Below are positions 58,799-64,000 of a stretch of 64,000 bases of DNA, in pieces; positions within the stretch are counted from its first letter, which is position 1, and each line of letters opens with the position of its first letter. The translations under genes were made by a program, and so were the position numbers. The notes under the pieces are model-generated. The model had not been told where the DNA came from, made no database searches, and worked only from the letters and a program-made list of their open reading frames with translations. Origin of the DNA: Mixophyes australis (lineage: Eukaryota; Chordata; Amphibia; Anura; Limnodynastidae); contig JAVHZZ010000004.1 of NCBI GenBank assembly GCA_036250195.1, positions 145,147,729-145,211,728 of the forward strand. Reading direction: 5' to 3'.

Positions 58799-59190
58799 TT
58801 AAACTGAGTTAGAAAGGTTGTACAATGTTTTTTTTGATAGCAGAAGAGCTTCCCAGACATATAGGAGAGAAAATTCTCTCTATAATAAAAGTCACATGCT
58901 GGGGTAAAACCACATACTGCATCAACTAAGAGGATTTGTTTTTCTGCATTGAATGTGATTCTTATAAATCATATAATGGCATTAAACTGTGACATATGAA
59001 TAATACTGCAGTAAGGTCATTTTATGGTAACATAACCACTCAATGTTAAAGATCAGTGTCACTAGCAGATTCTCACCAAGAAGACAAAATATATATTGCA
59101 TTAATTTAATGTTTTATTTAGTGCAAGCAGAAATACTCTGCAGGGTGTGTTACTAAGGTGCTGGAAGGTCATGATTAAAGAAAATTTTTA
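56831..59190. other. AT-rich spacer, no gene recognised
   Basis: A TA microsatellite lies at 58765-58794. No exon, transposon protein or clear repeat boundary was recognised. Confidence 0.5.
58765..58794. repeat. TA microsatellite
   Basis: 30 bp of alternating AT. Confidence 0.95.
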
Positions 59191-59196
59191 GTCACA

Positions 59197-59347
59197 GTAA
59201 AATCGATTTCTCTTACTCCATTGGGGGAAACTGCGAGACATTGGGGTATAGTAGGTGGGACTAGGAGTCTAGGCACTTATCAGACTTGTTTGTTCCCCTC
59301 ACTCCTCCCCTACTATGCCCCTCCTCTCTAGCTCAGACTTCAGTTTT
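59197..59347 (-). repeat. DIRS 3' inverted terminal repeat, copy 6
   Basis: Its complement appears at 62936-63083 with few differences (shared TACTATGCCCCTCCTCTC, AGACTTGTTTGTTCCCCTCA and CTCCTCCCCTACTATG). Confidence 0.95.
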
Positions 59348-59430
59348 GTATAACCATGCCAGGGAGAGAGGAGAAACAATTCAGAAAATAACACCAAGGA
59401 CAGCACTACTTTCAGAGCAAGGGTGGGTGC

Positions 59431-59529
59431 GCAGTGTCCCCCAATGGAGTAAAAGAAATCAATTTTACGATGAGTAAAAGTCTTCTTTTCTCTTTCCTAC
59501 CATTGGGGGACACTGCGAGACATTGGGGA
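59431..59529 (-). repeat. DIRS internal complementary region, copy 6
   Basis: CAGTGTCCCCCAATGGAGTAAAAGAAATCAATTTTAC is the complement of the outer 59197-59240. TCTTTTCTCTTTCCTACCATTGGGGGACACTGCGAGACATTGG is the complement of the outer 63037-63079. The two meet head to tail. Confidence 0.93.
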
Positions 59530-60640
59530 CATACCAAAGCTGCCACTAAGGGAGGGAATGCTCTGGAGCGGCTGTACACAACATTTTGTGGCCAAAACTC
59601 GCATCATCGGATGCAAAACCATGCAACCAAGAAACTCTTCAGAAGATGCAGACGTTGCCACGCTGCCCAACTGCACCATTGAAGCACTCTGTCGTACCGT
59701 CCAAGAAGTTACCACCCTCCTGGACAAACAGAATGGTGGAAGTGAGGTAGCAGCAAGAGACTGTTTGGACACTGGGCCACCCCGCTATTTAGCATTAGAA
59801 AGGATGAAGGGGACATTAGCCTCACAGACAGAGACTGTGCAGACAAGAGCACGAACCACCTCTAGCCAGAGAAGTGTTACACAAAAAGAGGAAGAATAAG
59901 AATGATTGACCAAAAGTCCCTGCGTTAAGTGGGATTCAGACACTATCGTCTGAACCAAAAATGCCCAGTGCGACGCACCACTATCCTCCTGGAAAATGAA
60001 AATGTGGGAGTGCAATACACCCCCCCGACACTGAACCCCTGCGAACAGAGGCGATATCCAAGGGAGCACCCATACCATGAGATAACAATTTAGCCAACTC
60101 AGTGGATCAAAGGTGGCCAAAGCAAGCACTCTGATGACGAGATCTAGATTCCATGGCTTCACCCAACCAAAAAACTGTAGGATGAATCTGAAGAAACCCC
60201 TTAATGAAAGACAACCTCCCGCTGAGCTAGATGGAGAACACCGGGAGCTGCACTCTAAGGGAACCAAGGCGGAGACCTATATCGGAGACAGTGCGCGAAA
60301 GAAAACAATTTAGAGATCGATCACAGGGACGTGTGAAAACCTTGGTATTTACACCAAACGGTGTATCATTTCTAGCCCAGTGAGAACGGCTGAGGAAGAT
60401 GCCCTACGTGTTATATTCAAGGTAGCAGCCAGCTTCCTGCAAAGTTCCTCTGGCCATAATATTTGGGTGTCCAACACCACAGTGCCAAGCTAGACGATGT
60501 AAAAAATGTCAGAAGAGGCCCCTGAACTATAAGATCTGGCCGTCTTGATAGGCGGAAGGGAGGCGTCGCCATCAGGCGCCGAACATAGGAGAACCATGCT
60601 CTGCGAGACAAACAGGGGACCACCAGGCTAGCTGGAAGCC
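59530..60640 (-). pseudogene. DIRS tyrosine recombinase and linker (copy 6)
   Basis: Minus-strand blocks: the linker LSRRAWFSYVRRLMATPPFR then LSRRPDLIVQGPLL (60610-60510); core-binding WNLDLVIRVLALATFDPL near 60160; a LEVVRALVCTVSV block near 59860; and an ASDDASFGHKMLC-like C-terminus (about 59615-59577). The HxxR catalytic segment is obscured by a frame change near 59700. Similar in order to the copy 2 recombinase. Confidence 0.82.
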
Positions 60641-61943
60641 GCCCCCTTTTAGAAACTCTTTAGCACCCACAAGAGCATGGGACGTGGAAGTGATAGGTAC
60701 ACCAATCCTAAGTTCCAGGGAGGCTTTCTGGCCCTGGAAAATTCCACCTGAGGGTTATTATATTCTGAGCAGAAAAGGTTAACCTGAGAAATGAGCATGG
60801 ACGCCCTCCCGGAGTGCCCTACGACTTCACCACAAGGACAACAGGCGTTTCCGTGGAGAGACCCTTTTCCCTTGGATAAACGCTTGCCTGCTGAGACTCT
60901 TGGCCTCCCACTTATTTACGTCGTGGTAACATGGTCAATAGTCAGGGGACATGACAAACCACCACTCCGGCTATAACCTAGTTGACTCTCACATTGCTGT
61001 CAGGCCATGTGTTCCCCATTGATGCTACAGATATGCAAAAGCCAAGGCATTATCTGGCAGAATGTCTGGAGGTTTCCTGATGAGGAATTGCTGGGCCTTA
61101 TGCAATCTTTTGTCACATGTGAGACCCAAATTTGAAAAAACAAACAAACAAACAGTTCTTTTGGGAGGACCAAAAGACCCTGGAACATTAAGAATCCTAT
61201 TCATCCACCTCAACCTAACAGACTAGCTAGCGCCTGTCATGACCACTTGACATGGTGAACGACTGACCCACTCTTGACCGTTTCTGGCTAACCACCATGA
61301 GAAAGGTATACAAGTGGGTTAGGGCAGAGTGATGCTATGTGTGTCCAATAACATGGAAAACAGACCTTTTGTGGAGAATCTCCTTCTGGAGATGTGGGAG
61401 ATGTTGGTAGTGGAGCGAGCAAATGTTACTACCTAGAACCTTGGTACCCAAGTTTGCAGAAGCCTCATGCAACTGAGAAGAGAACATTTTTATTTTTTTT
61501 TGCGCCAGGGTCACCCACTGGGATAGAGGAATGCTGCTTCTGTGATGGAAGATGTGCCTGCGACAGATCTGAGCTGTGTGAGCTAAACGTGTGTAAAAGA
61601 GAGAGAAAAGAGATAGTCATGTATCTTTTCGGACTATAAAATCACCTTAGTGAGTTTGGCCATTGATGCTGGCAGTGATTTAGGCCTGACTTGCTCCTCC
61701 AGAGCTGCTGACACCGAAGTGGGAGAACCCTGTTCATAGACCCTAGCCTCGCAAGCTGCACCAAGGGCATTCGGGCTAGGCTGTTGAAAAGATAATATGA
61801 AAATTACATTTTGCACATATATAATGCAGCTCAGACGTACCAGTGGGTCTGTCTGAAACATAAGGCAATGGTAGAGCCCCCTTTTGTAAACATCATACAA
61901 TGCTAAGAAGGTGACACAGAATAAATTTGTCTTTTATTGTCTG

Positions 61944-61946
<3 letters not shown>

Positions 61947-62010
<64 letters not shown>
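61947..62010. repeat. TA microsatellite
   Basis: 64 bp of alternating AT inside the DIRS copy 6 leader. Confidence 0.97.
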
Positions 62011-62012
<2 letters not shown>

Positions 62013-62935
62013 CAATACGAACCTAACAGCCTACCACGGGATAAATCTGTATATTATTTTTCTGGCCCATATATATGTCTGAAAGACAGAATATTTCACA
62101 GGAGAATAGGAAATTACCAAGTTTGTATACTCGGTAACCCTATGATATATACACCAATGCCAGGACACTGAAAACAGTAGTCTTGACCGTGTAAATGCCT
62201 TAAACAGCCTGACAATTGTTTAAATATAGTAATAAAAACTATACAAAAATACCAGGTGAGGAGAGGCAGAGTAGGGAAACAGCGTGCACTCCATGCATCT
62301 GTGTTCCAGAGTCCAAAGATGGCCGCCATCCGCGCCAGGAAGCTGATGGGGAGAGGAAGAAGTGTTCTCTCCAGATCCTTCCCTAATATGACCGCCTTTG
62401 AGTATCGCAGATCAGCCCATATATTTAATATGGCTGTTGGCTGTGAGACCTGCTGCGATGTATGTGCCCAGGCTGCGTGCGGTCTAAATGACAACTGCAT
62501 CGCCTCCTAATGAGTGCGATCGTTGTCTGTCTCCCCCGCAGCTCCTTGTCTAGGGGCGGGGGTAAGAGGCTGTTACAGCTTCACTCCCGGTCGCCCTTTA
62601 ATAATGTGGCCGCGGTCGAGTATATGGCTGTTATGCTATAAATATCTGGTGCCTAAATAAGTGGTGCCTAATGACAGACTTCAGAATTATTGCCCTTTTG
62701 CTCGTTTCTAGTGGAAGACTGCCGACAGAGGTGCAAGGCAAGAGAGCCCAGGCTGCTGCTTACCTGCGCAGGGACCCAGAGTGAACAGAGCTGCAGTCCT
62801 ATTCACTCCTCTGGGTCTTTGGATCGAGTCCCGCGCTGCACCTAAAAGGAATTAATATAAAAACATGAAAAATAACTGAAACTAAACCAAGTATAGGCAG
62901 GAGCCTATAACTACCTGACCTAACTCTTAGAAAAA

Positions 62936-63083
62936 ACTGAGGTCTGAGCTGGAGAGGAGGGGCATAGTAGGGGAGGAGTGAGGGGAACAAACAAGTCTGA
63001 TAAGTGCCTAGACTCCTATTCCCACCTGCTATACCCCAATGTCTCGCAGTTTCCCCCAATGGTAGGAAAGAGAAAATCATTTT
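62936..63083 (-). repeat. DIRS 5' inverted terminal repeat, copy 6
   Basis: The partner of 59197-59347. Its outer end TTTCCCCCAATGGTAGGAAAGAGAAAATC is also complemented in the internal region. Confidence 0.95.
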
Positions 63084-64000
63084 CCCAATATCATCTGAGA
63101 CAATCCGAGGTGAATGGAACCACTGAGCACCTGTGATTTGAGTAATAATAGAACACCGGACTGTTGGTGCAACAACTATACCCTTTTACAGGTATAAAAC
63201 AGTGACATTGTGAAGATTTGAAAGATTCAATATAACAAAATAAGGTTGCCTGTTTTCTGCAATGTGTAAACACAATTTTATATGTATATAAACCTCCATT
63301 TCTCCTGAAAGTAATAGAACAGGAGACATGTTATACGCATGCTGGTCATACGTTCCCCTGCTTGTAATTAACAGGTTTTCCTAATAAACACTGAAGTGGT
63401 GACATCACAACATACTGTTTATACATATATTAATATAATTTGTGCATTATACAGGGCTAAATACACCATGGCACAATACTTTAAGCTAGCTCTTTGTAGA
63501 AAACCCTCTTAATACCAGTAAAAGCTTACTAGAGGATTGACACTCCACAGTGTGTGTACTATACCCAGGAGACAACTCACAATGTAGATTGGCACTCAAC
63601 AGTTATGGGTGCACATCTCACTGAAGACAGCTAACACTAAGCATTGGCACTCTGTAACCTTGGTATGTGTCTGTACAGAGAAGCTGTTGGGGAACAAATA
63701 GGCCCATCCAGAAGCGCTAAATGTTTGCTCTGTGCTGGGACATTGAAAAAGCAAAGCCTGTGCCCACAACATTCTGTAACCACTTATAAAGCTGACCCAC
63801 CCTGGCAGCATAAGGGCTTAAGATCACTTAAGAGGAGAACAATATGTTGCCTAGATATGTTGAATATGGGGATACCAAATACATGTACTATTAATATTGG
63901 TGTTGAAGACTTACAGGATCAAAAATAGAGTTAAATTTTGTCTTGAATTTGTTTTCACATTGTATTTGTTCACTTAACCAGGGGAGAACTTTAATAATCA
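63084..64000. other. AT-rich sequence, no gene recognised
   Basis: Short open frames on both strands (at most 94 codons) resemble nothing known. Confidence 0.5.

Larger units (their letters stand above)
59197..63083 (-). mobile_element. DIRS-like retrotransposon, copy 6: both ITRs and complementary region
   Basis: A 3.9-kb element with inverted terminal repeats (59197-59347 and 62936-63083), an internal complementary region (59431-59529), tyrosine recombinase and linker blocks (about 60620-59560), an RNase H/late reverse transcriptase remnant (61200-60700), and a leader with a TA microsatellite (61947-62010). Most of the reverse transcriptase core and gag are missing, so it is an internal deletion of a full-length element, which should be about 5-6 kb. 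Confidence 0.92.

Overview
This is vertebrate nuclear DNA, most likely from a frog or toad (Anura). The evidence is one split host gene with GT-AG introns, L1/Tx1-type and CR1-type LINEs, many DIRS-type tyrosine-recombinase retrotransposons, a tRNA-headed SINE of the kind common in anuran genomes, and hAT, Tc1 and other DNA-element remnants. There is no bacterial gene organisation, CRISPR array or recognisable RNA gene. Nearly all long open frames are transposon fossils or frames running through tandem repeats.

Host gene: five minus-strand exons at 51111-50924, 50741-50579, 49736-49648, 48375-48171 and 43398-43240 fit together in reading phase. They encode about 266 residues of the C-terminal tail of a protein phosphatase 6 regulatory subunit (SAPS family), best matched from memory to PPP6R2. 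The SAPS helical domain must lie upstream, beyond the window or undetected above 51.1 kb. The last exon below 43.2 kb was not found. The intron between the last two exons holds a 1-kb GC-rich minisatellite and a CA-rich minisatellite.

Layout: 1-5.17 kb is a plus-strand L1-like LINE (ORF1 tail plus an ORF2 with only three lesions). 5.17-8.25 kb is a plus-strand DIRS fossil broken by a hAT MITE. 8.25-11.1 kb holds a SINE piece and a minus-strand L1 piece. 11.1-13.8 kb is a CR1-like LINE. 13.8-15.8 kb is an L1 piece split by a solo LTR with a perfect 5-bp target duplication. 16.5-23.0 kb is DIRS copy 2 (minus), carrying a SINE and a palindromic MITE. 23.0-24.6 kb has two L1 tails. 24.6-32.9 kb is a strikingly transposon-poor, AT-rich stretch. 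32.9-34.95 kb is DIRS copy 3, a short internally deleted form. 35.0-35.85 kb has a minisatellite-bearing element and a palindromic repeat. 35.86-42.98 kb is DIRS copy 4, invaded by a Helitron-like repeat, a hAT MITE and a Tc1 element. 43.2-51.1 kb is the PPP6R2-like gene. 51.9-55.1 kb is two abutting DIRS remnants. 59.2-63.09 kb is DIRS copy 6, with matching inverted terminal repeats and an internal complementary region.

The most informative theme is the DIRS cluster. Copies 3, 4 and 6 keep inverted terminal repeats at both ends plus an internal complementary region made of the complements of the two outer ends joined together. Copy 2 keeps the internal region and one terminus. Two terminal-sequence subfamilies are visible (copies 2 and 6; copies 3 and 4). 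I found no convincing undescribed gene system; the value here is in element structure, nesting order and the partial gene model.
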